A stretch of 64,000 nt of DNA from Peptococcaceae bacterium 1109 (GCA_001028815.1 LDJB01000003.1:174850-238849), one strand, 5' to 3'; positions 49,951-59,383 are shown, counted from the first letter of the stretch. Notes: generated by a model from the sequence alone, not told the origin. Program-made: numbers and translations.

Positions 49951-50733
49951 TTGAAGGATTTCGAGACTTCATGGCAAATACGAGGAAAGGAAACTTTACT
50001 ATGCACAGGTTGGTCACTGAGGGGAGTTTTTGGTAAGTTGTTGATTGAACAGACGGGCACTACACTTACGCGAGAACGTTGGCTGTCAATACTCTGTTGC
50101 ATGGATCTGATGGTGATACCAGAAGAAGAGCACCTCCTTGAGGATTGCGCCGCCATAAGCAGCCTTCTTCGTGATCCCCATAGTCTAGCCCCAGATCCAC
50201 TAAACGCAAATTGGGCCTTCCGCAAGGGAGGTCTATCTTTGTGTGACAAAGCACAAGAAATCTTCTGGCTGTTGAAGCGGTACCAGTACCAGTGGGAGTC
50301 CATCTTGCCCACGTACACCCAAGCGTTCTTTGCAGACACCTTGCAAGAGGTTGCGGGCGAGATGGGCCTCGATGAAGGGGACCTCGAGGTCCAGCGGCAG
50401 ATCTACTGGCACTGCGTAGTCAATCTCAAGGGCCTGCCGCCTCTCATCTGCAGGCCTGAATGCCTCGGGGAAGGCCTAGACCCTGCCCTTTTGTCCCGCT
50501 ATGAACAAGCGGTAACCCTAAACACTCAAACCCTCCAGGATATTTTCGGACAGGAAGAGGCGAGCCAAGGGGATGCCTGCATCACCCTGGCTAAACTAGC
50601 TTATACCCGGCGGGACAACGTATTGATCCGTCCCATGCTCCCGGGACAGCACGGATCGCTCATCGCTTCTCCCACCCTTCTTCTAAACAGCATCCTGTTC
50701 CGCTTTGCGATGCTCCTTGCAATGCTGCAGTAA
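49951..50733 (+). CDS. Unknown protein; probable frameshift near the 5' end
   Basis: I do not recognise the family of this helical, cysteine-containing protein (LSILCCMDLMVIPEEEHLLEDCA, WHCVVNLKGLPPLICRPECL). The open frame begins at a TTG (49951) without a ribosome binding site. A better start is the ATG at 50001, behind GAGGAAAGG, which reads MHRLVTEGSFW and then stops. Removing one T from the run of five at 50027-50031 would join it as MHRLVTEGSFGKLLIEQTG to the long frame. Either translation starts at a TTG (50038) or the T run carries an error. A possible promoter lies at 49923-49950. It is a single gene, convergent with the oxidoreductase pseudogene. Confidence 0.6.
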   Translation: MKDFETSWQIRGKETLLCTGWSLRGVFGKLLIEQTGTTLTRERWLSILCCMDLMVIPEEEHLLEDCAAISSLLRDPHSLAPDPLNANWAFRKGGLSLCDKAQEIFWLLKRYQYQWESILPTYTQAFFADTLQEVAGEMGLDEGDLEVQRQIYWHCVVNLKGLPPLICRPECLGEGLDPALLSRYEQAVTLNTQTLQDIFGQEEASQGDACITLAKLAYTRRDNVLIRPMLPGQHGSLIASPTLLLNSILFRFAMLLAMLQ

Positions 50734-50767
50734 CTGCCTGGGGCATCCCTGTAGCGGGCTGCACCTG

Positions 50768-51543
50768 CTAGTACACCGGTTCATACTCGGGCTCAAAGTC
50801 AACCTCGACAACGCGGTTTTCCTGAGCTGATTCTAGCATGGCAAAAACAGTGAGTGCATCCCCGTACTCCAGCTCAGGTGTGACAGACAGGGGTTCTGCC
50901 CCAACCGCAGCTTTGTAGAGTGCACCGCATCAATAGGCCCAAAGATGTGGCGGAGGGCAGCGATGTCGTGGACGCCTGTGTCGAGAATGACACCTCCAGG
51001 GTATTCGGGATGCTGACGCCACTCTGTGGAGGCAAACCCTGGTTTATGCATGTCCTCTGGGAAGTTGACCACCCTGTTTTGGATGAAGTAGTACACATCC
51101 CCCACTTCCCTGGTGCGCACCAGGTCCCGCATGATGTTGTGTTCTGTGCTGTAACGGTAGTTTTCCGCAATCATGATGGGCACGCCGTACCGCCGTGGCA
51201 ATGCCCTCGCCTTCAGGGCCTCTTCCTTAGTGGGAGCTAACGGTTTCTCGCAGATTATGGGCTTCCCCGCCCTAGCCACCTCTTCCGTGACCTTGAAATT
51301 CAGCTCGATGGGAAGCATGATGTCAAAGGCATCAATGTCGTCCCGCTGAAGCATCTCCCGGTAGTCCGTATACAGATCGCCTCCAGAGAGCCCTAGGGCT
51401 TCCTTCCACTTCTCCAATTTTGACCCATCGATATCGCAAAGGGCGGCTATCTGGAACTTGTCTGCCAGCCGCTGGTACGCGGGGAAATGCAGCCGTTCAA
51501 AAGCTAGCCCGGTACCAATGATGCCCATGCGCAGTTTGTGCAT
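50768..51543 (-). pseudogene. Gfo/Idh/MocA family oxidoreductase, internally deleted and frameshifted
   Basis: The first 225 residues are a normal family member: MGIIGTGLAFERLHFPAYQR (dinucleotide loop), IICEKPLAPTKEEAL (EKP lysine), GVILDTGVHDIAALRHIFGP (Asp/His). After FGPIDAV the frame goes wrong near 50928 and stops at 50833. In the next frame the sequence reads LYKAAVGAEPLSVTPELEYG, FAMLESAQENRVVEVDFEPE and a stop at 50768, the usual C-terminal end. The part between, some 80 residues of the beta-sheet domain in other members, is missing. The gene thus has both an internal deletion and a frame change at the joint. It should not make an active enzyme. Confidence 0.85.
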
Positions 51544-51672
51544 TTTCCTTCCCCCTGTTCCTGGAGTGTGTGGGGATAGGATTACCCAAATGCTTCTGGC
51601 CTATGTCACGAGGCCCCAACGCGCGTCCCGTGCCAACCTAGGCACAGGGACGTGTTCCGTTTCCAGGCCCAA

Positions 51673-51702
51673 TTACCATGTTCCCGCCAGGATGGATATA
51701 AT
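51673..51702 (+). promoter_or_regulatory. Candidate promoter of the helD gene
   Basis: TTACCA and TATAAT are separated by 18 bases, 42 bases upstream of the GTG start. The -10 box is perfect and the -35 weak. Confidence 0.6.
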
Positions 51703-51744
51703 ATCTATAGGACGAAACAGACCAGGACGGCAGGAGGCATTCAG

Positions 51745-53958
51745 GTGAACCAGGAACGCCGCTTTGAGGAACAACGCCTGCAAAAGGTAACTACTGAAGT
51801 TCGGGCTCAGCTCCAGGAAACCGGCGTGAGCACTGCCGCTTACCACAAGCGCGCCCACGAAGTGCGCCGGCTCATTTGGGAAGACCTGCAGATCAGCTCT
51901 GCCAGCACCGACATTTACGATGAGTTAGCTCAGCACCTCATCCAACTAGGGGAAGAAAGGGGCATTGCGGCCCGCAAGTACTACCGGCTGCGCACCCTCC
52001 TCACCATGCAGGACAGCCCCTACTTCGGCCGCTTCGACTTTCAGGCAGAGGGAAGCTCAGAGCAGGAGATGTACTACATCGGCTTAGGTTCCCTCATTGA
52101 GAGGGCGTCAGGAGAACCCTTGGTCTACGACTGGCGGGCGCCCATCAGCGCGCTCTACTACGACTATGGCCTAGGCAGTGCAGCGTATGAAGCCCCAGTG
52201 GGGAAAGTCACGGGAACGGTTACAAGGAAGCGCCAGTATAAAATCTCGAGCGGCAGGCTCATCTACATGTTAGACACCGATGTGGTAATTGACGATGAGC
52301 TGCTCCAGCGGGCCTTGAGCGAACACGCCGATGAACACCTGCGGAGCATAGTTACCACTATCCAGCGGGAGCAAAACCAAGCCATCCGCTACGACAAAAA
52401 GCCCGTCCTAATCGTCACGGGCCCCGCGGGAAGCGGCAAAACCTCCGTGGCAGTACACCGCATCGCGTACCTGCTCTACAAGCACCGCCTGGACACCACT
52501 GCGAATGATGTCATCATCTTCTCCCCCAGCAATGTGTTCAGCGAGTACATCGCCCGCGTCCTGCCAGAACTGGGGGAAGAAAACGTCCTCCAAACCACCT
52601 TCCAGGCCTTCGCAGAAGCCACTTTGGGCGGAGCTTACCACTGCGAAAGCCTCATGGACTTCCAGGAACAACTCGCTTCTGCTTCTGGGGAAGAGGCGAG
52701 CGCCCTTGCGGCGCGCCTAGTTGCCAAGAATTCCGAGGAGTTCCTCCGGCGCCTAGAGCAAGTGATCCAGGAGTACCCAGCCAAAGAAATCCAGCCGCAG
52801 GACGTGTACTTCGCCAACAAGTTGATTATGCCCCAACAGGAGCTCCGGCAGCTGATCGCGGTGGAGTACAGCTACCTGCCCCTCGCGGCGAGGCTGGCTA
52901 AGGTAAAGCAGAGAGTGCGTGCCCTTGTGCGGCCATATAAGAAGGCTAAAGCCAGGGCCGCCTACCAGGCTCTGCGGGAAGCAGATCCTCTCCAAGGAGG
53001 GCACTGGGAGTGGGCTCGCCAAGCCTTAGCACCTGTCCGGGACGAATACAAAAAAACCCTCACCCAGCTGGAAAGCTGGCTGAGGCTTGATCCGGTGGAG
53101 AGCTATCTTGACCTGCTCACCACCGCGGAGCGACAGGCCACAGAAACTGCCCTCAAGGCAGGTAAGATCATGTTTGAGGACGTAGCCCCCATTCTCTTCC
53201 TCAAGGGCAAGCTGGAAGGCTTCCCCTCCCAGCAGCGGATCCGCCACGTCGTTATCGACGAAGGCCAAGACTACTCTGCCCTCCAACTGCGGATCATTTA
53301 TGAGCTTTTCCCAAAAGCCCACTTTACATTGCTGGGGGACGAGAATCAGCTGCTTAACCCAGGCCTCCGGGGAAAGCACGGGCTTGCCGCTGCGGGGACG
53401 ATCTTCCCCCCTAGTTCTGTGGAGTACATTAACCTCACAAAGGCATACCGCTCTACCCAGGAGATTGCCCGTTTCTGCCTGGCCATCCTTCCCGATGATG
53501 AGCGCAAAGGGGCAGTCCCTATGGTCCGTCGGGGCGAAAAGCCCACGGTTGTCCAGGTGGATCCCTCCCGCCGGGGGGAAGTAGTAGGGCGATACCTAAG
53601 GGAGCTAGAAGCGCGCCAGTATTCCTCCATCGCGGTAATCTGCAGGAGTGCTCTCCAAGCAGCCCAGGCCCACAGGGAACTAGAGGAGTTCGGCCCGAGC
53701 TTGATCACAGACGAACACAGCCGCTACAGGGGCGGCCTTGTGGTAATCTCCTACTACCTCGCGAAGGGGTTGGAGTTTGATGCAGTGATCCTGTGGGATG
53801 CACAAGCGGCCCAGTTTAGTCAAGCCCACCACCGCTACCAACTGTACGTGGCTTGCAGCCGGGCTTTACACGCACTGTATCTCTGCTATACAGACACTCC
53901 CTCACCCTTCATAGCCCAGATCCCCAAGGAGTACTACAGCTTCCAAGCTGATACCTAA
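51745..53958 (+). CDS. helD: HelD-type UvrD/Rep superfamily helicase (RNA polymerase recycling factor)
   Basis: The GTG at 51745 has AGGAGG seven bases upstream and gives 737 residues, usual for Gram-positive HelD. The first 130 residues are a charged coiled coil (RFEEQRLQKVTTEVRAQL), the arm that enters the RNA polymerase secondary channel. Helicase motifs follow: IQREQNQAIR (Q motif), IVTGPAGSGKTSVAVHRIAYLL near residue 226 (Walker A), VVIDEGQDYSALQLRIIYEL (motif II), LLGDENQLLNPG (III), INLTKAYRSTQEIARFC (IV) and LVVISYYLAKGLEFDAVIL (V). HelD uses ATP to free stalled RNA polymerase from DNA or drugs such as rifampicin in some bacteria. Confidence 0.93.
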   Translation: MNQERRFEEQRLQKVTTEVRAQLQETGVSTAAYHKRAHEVRRLIWEDLQISSASTDIYDELAQHLIQLGEERGIAARKYYRLRTLLTMQDSPYFGRFDFQAEGSSEQEMYYIGLGSLIERASGEPLVYDWRAPISALYYDYGLGSAAYEAPVGKVTGTVTRKRQYKISSGRLIYMLDTDVVIDDELLQRALSEHADEHLRSIVTTIQREQNQAIRYDKKPVLIVTGPAGSGKTSVAVHRIAYLLYKHRLDTTANDVIIFSPSNVFSEYIARVLPELGEENVLQTTFQAFAEATLGGAYHCESLMDFQEQLASASGEEASALAARLVAKNSEEFLRRLEQVIQEYPAKEIQPQDVYFANKLIMPQQELRQLIAVEYSYLPLAARLAKVKQRVRALVRPYKKAKARAAYQALREADPLQGGHWEWARQALAPVRDEYKKTLTQLESWLRLDPVESYLDLLTTAERQATETALKAGKIMFEDVAPILFLKGKLEGFPSQQRIRHVVIDEGQDYSALQLRIIYELFPKAHFTLLGDENQLLNPGLRGKHGLAAAGTIFPPSSVEYINLTKAYRSTQEIARFCLAILPDDERKGAVPMVRRGEKPTVVQVDPSRRGEVVGRYLRELEARQYSSIAVICRSALQAAQAHRELEEFGPSLITDEHSRYRGGLVVISYYLAKGLEFDAVILWDAQAAQFSQAHHRYQLYVACSRALHALYLCYTDTPSPFIAQIPKEYYSFQADT

Positions 53959-53979
53959 CACTCCCCTGGGGAAGGGCCC

Positions 53980-55221
53980 CTACTTCTTTATGAAGCGCCA
54001 GAAATTGCCCCCAAACAGGGCTTGTACGTCCCGTGCCAGTTCCTCCCTGGTCAGTGTCCAGTTGGCCGCGAGGAGATCGCTGTATTTGTCATACAACACC
54101 TTGCCCACAACCTCTTTAGCGTGTTTCCATTTGTAGATCAGCTGTTCCACTACCCGGGCATCAGAGTGCTGTGGGATAAAGGCCAGGCCCAGGGTTTCCA
54201 TGCGCATCCTGGTGATCTCCTCTACCAGGCTGGGATTGTTCAAAAACCACCAGCATCCGAAGATGAGCAAGTTGGGGAACTTCCGCGCGGTGATGGCCAG
54301 TTCATGCTGGTTTTCCCTTGACAGCATGGTGACGAGGAACTTGTTCTGTGGGTAACGGGCGCAGAGATATTCCACTGCAGCTATGTCCCCTTTCCCCACC
54401 GAATCCCCCGCGAGGCGGAGCTTGGGGTTAACCTGCCGTTTAGCCCCGATCATAAGCGCCAAGGGCACGTTTGCTTCTTCGCACACTGGTAGGATACACT
54501 CTTCGATAAGGCGGGCTCGTACAGACCCATCGCCAGCTCTAAAGCCTGCTGGAAGGGATGCAGCGAGATATAGCCCGGAAATCCGCTCCAGCCACTCCCG
54601 CAAAAAGCGCTGCACTTCCCCGATGGACTTGGGGCCAAGGGACTCCTCAGCCTCATAGCCTTGCTCCAGCATGAGCCTGCATGCGTGAGGGAAATCGTTC
54701 AAGAGGACATCCACCCGGAGAGCGCCCCGGAAACGGCTGTCTATGGTAGTTGTGCTTTCCCACACCTTCCGTTCTACTAGGTCGAAGGGGTCGTTGGTCA
54801 TAACCACGCACTCCACACCAGAGAGCTCCAGTACAAGGTCAATGAACTCTTCCCGGCTCAGGCCATCGAAAAATGCCCGGTACGCCTTGAGATCCCGGGC
54901 TCCCACATCCAGCCCCAAAGCATTCAGCGCTGTGAGTACACCCCGCTGAGCTTCGCTCATGGGGGAGCGGTTCAGGAACAGCTCTTCCCAGGTAAGATCC
55001 GCTTGTGCCCCTTTGCCGAGGCTGAAAAACTCCCCATAGCCCATCCTGGTCCAGCGGAAGAACTCCGCCACCAGGTAGTGATAGGTTAGGAGTTCGTCCA
55101 CGCCCCACAAACACAAATCGCCAAACTCCGGGGCAAAGAGATGGGTATGGATATCCGTGATTTTTACGGCAGCCAATTCTTCCCTAAGGGCCTCCCTAAG
55201 GTTCCCACTGTTTACCAGCAC
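53980..55221 (-). CDS. Uronate isomerase-like amidohydrolase-superfamily protein
   Basis: The 413-residue protein begins at a GTG with GAGGAGGTGAAGG upstream. ITDIHTHLFAPEFGDLCLWG carries the HxH metal pair (H25, H27) and the C-terminal part reads NLLIFGCWWFLNNPSLVEEI and GLAFIPQHSDARVV. This is the uronate isomerase (UxaC) branch of the amidohydrolase superfamily, in the shorter form represented by Bacillus halodurans BH0493 rather than the classical E. coli enzyme. It likely interconverts glucuronate or galacturonate with the ketouronate. It lies in one transcript with GH38 and a UroD-fold protein, although a terminator sits between GH38 and this gene. Confidence 0.85.
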   Translation of the reverse strand: MLVNSGNLREALREELAAVKITDIHTHLFAPEFGDLCLWGVDELLTYHYLVAEFFRWTRMGYGEFFSLGKGAQADLTWEELFLNRSPMSEAQRGVLTALNALGLDVGARDLKAYRAFFDGLSREEFIDLVLELSGVECVVMTNDPFDLVERKVWESTTTIDSRFRGALRVDVLLNDFPHACRLMLEQGYEAEESLGPKSIGEVQRFLREWLERISGLYLAASLPAGFRAGDGSVRARLIEECILPVCEEANVPLALMIGAKRQVNPKLRLAGDSVGKGDIAAVEYLCARYPQNKFLVTMLSRENQHELAITARKFPNLLIFGCWWFLNNPSLVEEITRMRMETLGLAFIPQHSDARVVEQLIYKWKHAKEVVGKVLYDKYSDLLAANWTLTREELARDVQALFGGNFWRFIKK

Positions 55222-55244
55222 TTTCCTTCACCTCCTCTTCACTG

Positions 55245-55290
55245 AAAAAGAGGGCACAGGTGCCACTGCCTACTGCAGCCACCTGCGCCC
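55245..55290 (-). terminator. Intercistronic terminator between GH38 and the uronate isomerase-like gene
   Basis: On the minus strand GGGCGCAGGTG pairs with CACCTGTGCCC (one G-U) around a 17-base loop, followed by TCTTTTTC. It starts 17 bases past the GH38 stop and would reduce readthrough into the next gene. Confidence 0.75.
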
Positions 55291-55306
55291 GATTCGTGTT
55301 TATCGC

Positions 55307-58081
55307 TTAATTGCCCTCGAGCTTCACATTCATCGTTACCACGCTGTATTTCGTGATTGGGAAGCGCAGCTCTGAGCCTGAGAACTCGATCCCTTCACTG
55401 CCCAGTCCCCGCTCGGTGATGTCAACAAACTCCGCCCCTTCCACTTTGCCGTGGAACTTCAAGGTTGCCATGGAGTCTTGCCCCTCAGCCTCATAGAGGC
55501 GGACGATTACTGCACCCTCAGGGCCCTCTTCCGGCAGTTTTACCGCGGATAGGACAGCGGTACCGGATACAATCTCCATGAAGCTTCCCTTCAAGGGGAG
55601 AGCGCCAGCGTTGGGTTTGACCGACAGTGCGGTAAGAGGCTGATTGTACGCCTGCGCGGCCTTGATAACCTCACCATTTGCTGCATTGCCGTCCACCACC
55701 GCCACCGCGAACCTAAAGCGGTGTACGCCGTACTCTGGATCTGGGTCTGGATCAAAGGAGCTCCGGACCAGGGTGTGGCTTAAGCTGTTGTCCCAACCCC
55801 GGAAGCCGTAGTTTGTCTTGGACATGAGGGCCGCCGACTTGCCCCCAGGGCTGTTGGGTAAAGCCCAGGCCCAGTTATTAGCAGGGACGTCGTGATCGAG
55901 CGGCTGCCGATCCACGGTGCCGCAAGGGGCATCATAGCGGTAGACATCGCACTTATAGCTTAAGGGAAGGTTGAAGTTCAGCTGAGGAATGCCCTCTCCC
56001 GTCCGGCCTCGCTCGTGCCATTCACATTTCACGTCGTAGTCCAGCATGGTGCTCCCCTCATCTAGGGAAATGGTCACTTCTAGCTTGGAGCGGCCGAACT
56101 CCGTTTCCATGGATATGGAGTTCCGAATCCCCTCTTCCCCGTACTCCACGTGTTTAAGCCTGACTCCCGTGGTAAGATCCTGTACATCCATGTAACGCCC
56201 AACCCGCCAGGACGTCATCCTCTTCGCGTCGTCCTCGGTAACGAGGCGGAAGCGGCCGCCCCTGGTTCCGTCAATGAGCTCCTCCCCTGTGGCCTTGGCA
56301 ATGAGGGAAACTAGGGCCCCGGTCTGGGGATGGAACTCTGCCCGGAGGTGCTCGTTTTCTAGAACGAACTCATCTGGGGCATCCAGGCGTGGATCCCTCG
56401 GAAGGGGCTTGGGAAGATCCTCCCGGCACTCTTCATTGATCACTAGTGTGGCATAGCCGCACGCAGGCACCTCAACGTTCACTAAGACCCGCATGTAGCG
56501 GTGAGCCCAATATGTTCTCGGTTCCTTGTCCAAGAGCTGGTGGGAAAGGCGGCGCCCTGTGTGATCCGTTACAATTAGTTTTGAATAGTCCCCCGGCCAA
56601 TCCCAGATCACGATCTCCACCGCTTCGCTGCGGCTCACCGCGGCGGTATTGAAAATCTGGAACAGGCGCTCTTTGCCTCCACTGCGGGAGGTTTGGGAAA
56701 CACGGAAGGATTCAACCCCAAAGCCTACACCCGCACCTTCCCCGGTGGACTGAGTGCCATCGCCTGCGCCTATTCCAAGGGAGGCTGTATCTACCGCACC
56801 CGCAATCTGGCGCATGGCCCGCATCTTGGCTGTCCCTGCCTCTGCCATGGCTTCCTGGAACATGCCCATCGCGTGCTCCCTAGGGTCAATAGTGCAAGAC
56901 CCGGGGAGGATATCATGGAACTGGTTGAACAAGACCTTCTGCCACGCACCAGCCATGCGCTCGGGGGATCCGGGCGCGCCAGTCGCGGAGTGGCTAAAAG
57001 CCTGAAGAAGCTCTGCCTCTCCCAGGGCATTCTCTGCCACCTTATTGGCCATCTTGATACGGCTCTGCGATGTATAGCAGCCTGTAAAGACGAAGTTCAA
57101 CTCCCCTTCAACCACAGGCAACCGATCCTGGATTGTCTCTGCCAAAGCGAAGAACTCCCCGTACGTCCCAAACCGCAGGTTGGGGAAGACTGGCCAGGAA
57201 CTCATCTCGATGATGCGCTCCAAATCCCTGCGAGTGGGGCCGCCGCCGTGGTCCCCCACGCCATAGACCCGCAGCATGGTGTTGAGGCCATGTCGCATGC
57301 AGAACTCAGGAACATAGTAAGCCCAGTCGGGATTCACTCCCCCAAGGTACCAATGGGGTTCCCGGTAAACCAAGATGCTGCTGCCCGAGGGGGCCTGCCA
57401 ACGGTACAAGTTGTGCCCCTCATAGCCCCGGCAGTGGTAGTAATACTTCACCCCGCCCTTTGCCAGGATCTCTGGTACGGTCAGGCTGTGGCCGAAGGTG
57501 TCCGGCTCATAGTCCAGATCCAGGCCATCCCCAGGAATGTCCAAAAGCTTTGCCAGGTAGCCCCTGGTGTAGAGCAGGTGACGAGCGGCACTCTCCCCAG
57601 AGGGCATGTTTTTATCTGCCTCCACCCATGTCGCGGCCGTTACTTCCCAGCGGCCCTCATGGACCCTTTCCTTGATTTCCTCCAACATCTCTGGGTCGTA
57701 CTTGGCTACAATCTCATACACGGACGCCTGCGACTGGGAAAAGCGGAACTCAGGGTACTCATTCATCAAGTTCAATACTGTGCGGAAAGTCTCCAATGTA
57801 ATGGAAACAGTCTCATCGTACCGCCACATCCAGTTCATGTCGATGTGGGCGTGGCCTGCACAGATAATCGTGAACTGCTTGGCTGCAGTACCAAACTGTT
57901 CGATGAGCATTCCTTCCGCCTCTTGCGCAGCGGCCTTAGTAAGGGCATCATTCTCTGCTCGCTCCCGAGCGAGAAACTCTTCCACATTCTTAATTACGCC
58001 ATTGTCTTCTGCGGCGCCAGCGGCACACAGCTCCTTAGCATAGCGGAGCTGAGCACCAATGCGCTCTGCCCAGTATTCCAT
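55307..58081 (-). CDS. Alpha-mannosidase, glycoside hydrolase family 38
   Basis: The 924-residue enzyme is a GH38 alpha-mannosidase. The zinc motif AGHAHIDMNWMWRYDET has H79 and D81, and the catalytic nucleophile D194 lies in DLDYEPDTFGHSLTVPE. FNQFHDILPGSCTIDPREHA supplies further metal ligands. The C-terminal half is beta-rich, as in the family (PLSYKCDVYRYDAPCGT). GGAGG precedes the ATG. It follows the UroD-like gene by 67 bases and is followed, past a terminator, by the uronate isomerase-like gene. It lacks a signal peptide, so it acts inside the cell on imported mannosides. Confidence 0.96.
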   Translation of the reverse strand: MEYWAERIGAQLRYAKELCAAGAAEDNGVIKNVEEFLARERAENDALTKAAAQEAEGMLIEQFGTAAKQFTIICAGHAHIDMNWMWRYDETVSITLETFRTVLNLMNEYPEFRFSQSQASVYEIVAKYDPEMLEEIKERVHEGRWEVTAATWVEADKNMPSGESAARHLLYTRGYLAKLLDIPGDGLDLDYEPDTFGHSLTVPEILAKGGVKYYYHCRGYEGHNLYRWQAPSGSSILVYREPHWYLGGVNPDWAYYVPEFCMRHGLNTMLRVYGVGDHGGGPTRRDLERIIEMSSWPVFPNLRFGTYGEFFALAETIQDRLPVVEGELNFVFTGCYTSQSRIKMANKVAENALGEAELLQAFSHSATGAPGSPERMAGAWQKVLFNQFHDILPGSCTIDPREHAMGMFQEAMAEAGTAKMRAMRQIAGAVDTASLGIGAGDGTQSTGEGAGVGFGVESFRVSQTSRSGGKERLFQIFNTAAVSRSEAVEIVIWDWPGDYSKLIVTDHTGRRLSHQLLDKEPRTYWAHRYMRVLVNVEVPACGYATLVINEECREDLPKPLPRDPRLDAPDEFVLENEHLRAEFHPQTGALVSLIAKATGEELIDGTRGGRFRLVTEDDAKRMTSWRVGRYMDVQDLTTGVRLKHVEYGEEGIRNSISMETEFGRSKLEVTISLDEGSTMLDYDVKCEWHERGRTGEGIPQLNFNLPLSYKCDVYRYDAPCGTVDRQPLDHDVPANNWAWALPNSPGGKSAALMSKTNYGFRGWDNSLSHTLVRSSFDPDPDPEYGVHRFRFAVAVVDGNAANGEVIKAAQAYNQPLTALSVKPNAGALPLKGSFMEIVSGTAVLSAVKLPEEGPEGAVIVRLYEAEGQDSMATLKFHGKVEGAEFVDITERGLGSEGIEFSGSELRFPITKYSVVTMNVKLEGN

Positions 58082-58148
58082 ATTATCGTCCTCCCTTAAA
58101 TTACTTAATATAATAGTGCAGCAAGTTCATTTGCAGGCCCCCGTTATC

Positions 58149-59204
58149 TCATGCGCCCCGGTGCTTGCGGACTGTATCCACCATAGCAAGATAACCGGCA
58201 GGAGGGACATAGTCGGGAATAGAGTTGCCTGTGCCGATGGCAACGCCTCCCCTTCCTTCCACTTGGCAGAGTACTGCTTTGACGTACTCTGCAATCTCAG
58301 CCTCTGAGAACTGGCAGATCACATCCATATCCACCCCGCCAAAGTTGCCGATCCTGTCCCCGTAACGCTCCAGCCACACCGTGAAAGGCGCAATCACATC
58401 TTCATTGGAGTGTTTCGCATCGATCCCCGCCATTTCGATAAGGTCATCCATGACGGCAAAGATGTCCCCACAGCTGTGAAGGAGAAAGGGCTTGCCATAA
58501 GCGTGAACCAGGTCCACAATCCGTTTATACTGGGGAATGATGTGGGTACGGATGTCCTGGGGCGGCAGCAAGGTGGACGTTTTAAACCCCAAGTCATCGC
58601 CGAACCGGCATACGGCGTATAGATCGCCATATTCCTTCAGAAAACGGGCCCAGATGGCTTCCATAGTACTCCCCACTGCGGTGAACAGATCTCTGTATAA
58701 ATCAGGATCATCTGCGCGGATGTAGCACAGCTGTTCAAAGCCGACAATGTCCTGGACGAGCTCAAACACGCCATTGCCGGGGCCGCCCACTGCCTTCATC
58801 CCCGGAGGCATTGCTTCCTGGAGCAGTTCAAAGTCGCCAGCATAGGCCGCAAAATACCTGTCCGGGAGCTCGTCCCAAGGATAGCGGTAAAAGTCCCCGC
58901 GGGTCTTAATTACGCCAGGCTTGTGCCCCCCAAGGGCACCGCTGCCGGGCATAATCACCCCAATACACCGCTCAAAACTGACTGTGTCATACCCCATCTG
59001 CAAGAAGAAATTAGCATAAGTCCGGAAAAACTCCCGCCTATCTGAGCTGTCTCCTGCATACAGAAGTGCAAACTCCTTACATAAGACCTCTTCCATCACC
59101 TGCTCTGAGATAATGTGTTCGTACAAGGGGATTCGCTCTGGAGTGCGGTTCCAGGCCGCATCCACAACATGCTGATAGTCAGGGCTAAAGCAAGGCAAAC
59201 TCAT
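58149..59204 (-). CDS. UroD/MtaA-superfamily protein, copy 4
   Basis: From the ATG at 59204 the protein has 351 residues. It is clearly paralogous to the copy at 6281-7294: GPGNGVFELVQDIVGFEQLCYIRADD, FGDDLGFKTSTLLPPQDIR, FLLHSCGDIFAVMDDLIEMAGIDAKHS and the end GGVAIGTGNSIPDYVPPAGYLAMV. H and C of the HxC zinc motif are present but the C-terminal cysteine is replaced by GTGNS. It heads a transcript with GH38 and the uronate isomerase-like gene. The repeated link with glycan enzymes argues against a role in tetrapyrrole synthesis; the activity is unknown. Confidence 0.82.
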   Translation of the reverse strand: MSLPCFSPDYQHVVDAAWNRTPERIPLYEHIISEQVMEEVLCKEFALLYAGDSSDRREFFRTYANFFLQMGYDTVSFERCIGVIMPGSGALGGHKPGVIKTRGDFYRYPWDELPDRYFAAYAGDFELLQEAMPPGMKAVGGPGNGVFELVQDIVGFEQLCYIRADDPDLYRDLFTAVGSTMEAIWARFLKEYGDLYAVCRFGDDLGFKTSTLLPPQDIRTHIIPQYKRIVDLVHAYGKPFLLHSCGDIFAVMDDLIEMAGIDAKHSNEDVIAPFTVWLERYGDRIGNFGGVDMDVICQFSEAEIAEYVKAVLCQVEGRGGVAIGTGNSIPDYVPPAGYLAMVDTVRKHRGA

Positions 59205-59309
59205 CCCTCCTTCCCCACTGCTTCCAAGGTCCAATGGCAATGTTCCACAGATTTGCTGCTAGACCTCCCGGTGATGTTACAAATTATCCCTATCGGGAAA
59301 GACGTCCCC

Positions 59310-59332
59310 TTCGCACAGCCGCTTTGTGCGAA
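59310..59332. promoter_or_regulatory. Inverted repeat upstream of the Phd-Uma2 promoter
   Basis: TTCGCACA and TGTGCGAA are perfect 8-base arms spaced by 7 bases, ending four bases before the -35 box of the Phd-Uma2 gene. It is a candidate operator, possibly for the Phd-like domain itself, and also lies in the leader of the divergent UroD gene. Confidence 0.5.
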
Positions 59333-59335
59333 ACA

Positions 59336-59364
59336 TAGACAAAGATCGCACGATTTGGCATAAT
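59336..59364 (+). promoter_or_regulatory. Promoter of the Phd-Uma2 fusion gene
   Basis: TAGACA and CATAAT are separated by 17 bases, 19 bases upstream of the ATG at 59384. The spacer repeats the TCGCAC of the inverted repeat. Confidence 0.75.
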
Positions 59365-59383
59365 AGATATGCGAGGTGGTTGC

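Noticed and set aside
56693-58099. A 468-codon open frame on the plus strand
   Set aside because: It is the shadow of the GH38 gene, whose minus-strand frame has all family motifs; similar long shadows occur opposite GH4 (10829-11791), PurL and others in this GC-rich DNA.
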